Shown piece by piece: positions 63,978 to 64,000 of a stretch of 64,000 nucleotides of DNA; position 1 is the stretch's first letter, and each line of letters begins with the position of its first letter. Made by a program: the position numbers and the translations under genes. The notes beneath the pieces were generated by a model. The model worked only from the letters and a program-made list of their open reading frames with translations. It did not search any database and had not been told where the DNA came from. The DNA lies in the NCBI RefSeq assembly GCF_028807635.1, contig NZ_JARBAX010000001.1, positions 2,926,001 to 2,990,000 on the forward strand, written 5' to 3'. The DNA comes from Streptomyces spiramyceticus. Its GTDB lineage: Bacteria > Actinomycetota > Actinomycetes > Streptomycetales > Streptomycetaceae.

Positions 63978-64000
63978 ACAGATGCTCGCGTCCACTGTGC
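63978..64000 (-). other. 16S-23S spacer end with 5' half of the processing stem
   Basis: The window ends in the internal spacer. Bases 63983-63999 pair with 60817-60833. The 16S gene lies beyond the window. Confidence 0.85.

Overview
The window is chromosomal DNA from a Streptomyces. The G+C content is very high, with G/C at almost every third codon position. Several genes are close matches to proteins known from the genus: an orphan GlnR, a 145-aa Nur with every metal ligand in place, RsiG, CsoR, mycothiol synthase and RppA. Most operons use overlapping stop/start codons, and several genes look leaderless. The window ends in an rRNA operon read on the minus strand (23S, then 5S, then a terminator).

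Layout. 0-4.4 kb: a quinone oxidoreductase, then a minus-strand rppA / CYP158-type P450 / cupin operon of the kind that makes flaviolin or HPQ-melanin pigments. 4.4-8.9 kb: a GntR regulator, HAD phosphatase and two-domain aminoglycoside-phosphotransferase operon, divergent from two tandem paralogous 62-aa membrane proteins with near-duplicate promoter regions. 8.9-20.5 kb: housekeeping and developmental genes (Eis-like acetyltransferase, asparaginase, rsiG, dtd, YgfZ, nur, nitrobindin-like, DsrE, and a sulfurtransferase operon behind a Cys-containing leader peptide), ending with an LmeA-like protein, a membrane protein, MoaD and a hydrolase. 20.6-31.5 kb: glnR, a LacI regulator, an HtrA-like protease with an MprAB-like two-component pair, a secreted 5'-nucleotidase, mshD and a YtrA-type ABC operon. 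31.7-41.6 kb: a phosphate block (ppk, CHAD, Nudix, PHO box, pstSCAB, low-affinity Pit with a PhoU-like partner). 41.7-48.2 kb: csoR, a lipoprotein, a long tandem-repeat tract, a bicovalent FAD oxidase, a PAP2 phosphatase and a cell-wall hydrolase.

48.3-60.5 kb is the most accessory-looking part. It holds a VapBC-like pair, an ATPase / XRE-DUF5753 / DUF397 set with a double palindrome, and a three-gene microcassette (37-aa membrane peptide, DUF2975-like protein, small XRE regulator) behind a 41-bp perfect palindrome. A six-gene co-directional cluster follows that resembles a stripped type IV secretion machine: pilin-like, VirB8-like, VirB6-like, a VirB4 split in two, and a coupling-protein relative without a recognisable Walker A motif. 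I see no relaxase, integrase or attachment site. The novel candidates I rank highest are the duplicated 62-aa microprotein cassette, the T4SS-like cluster, the palindrome-controlled microcassette and the leader-peptide attenuator.
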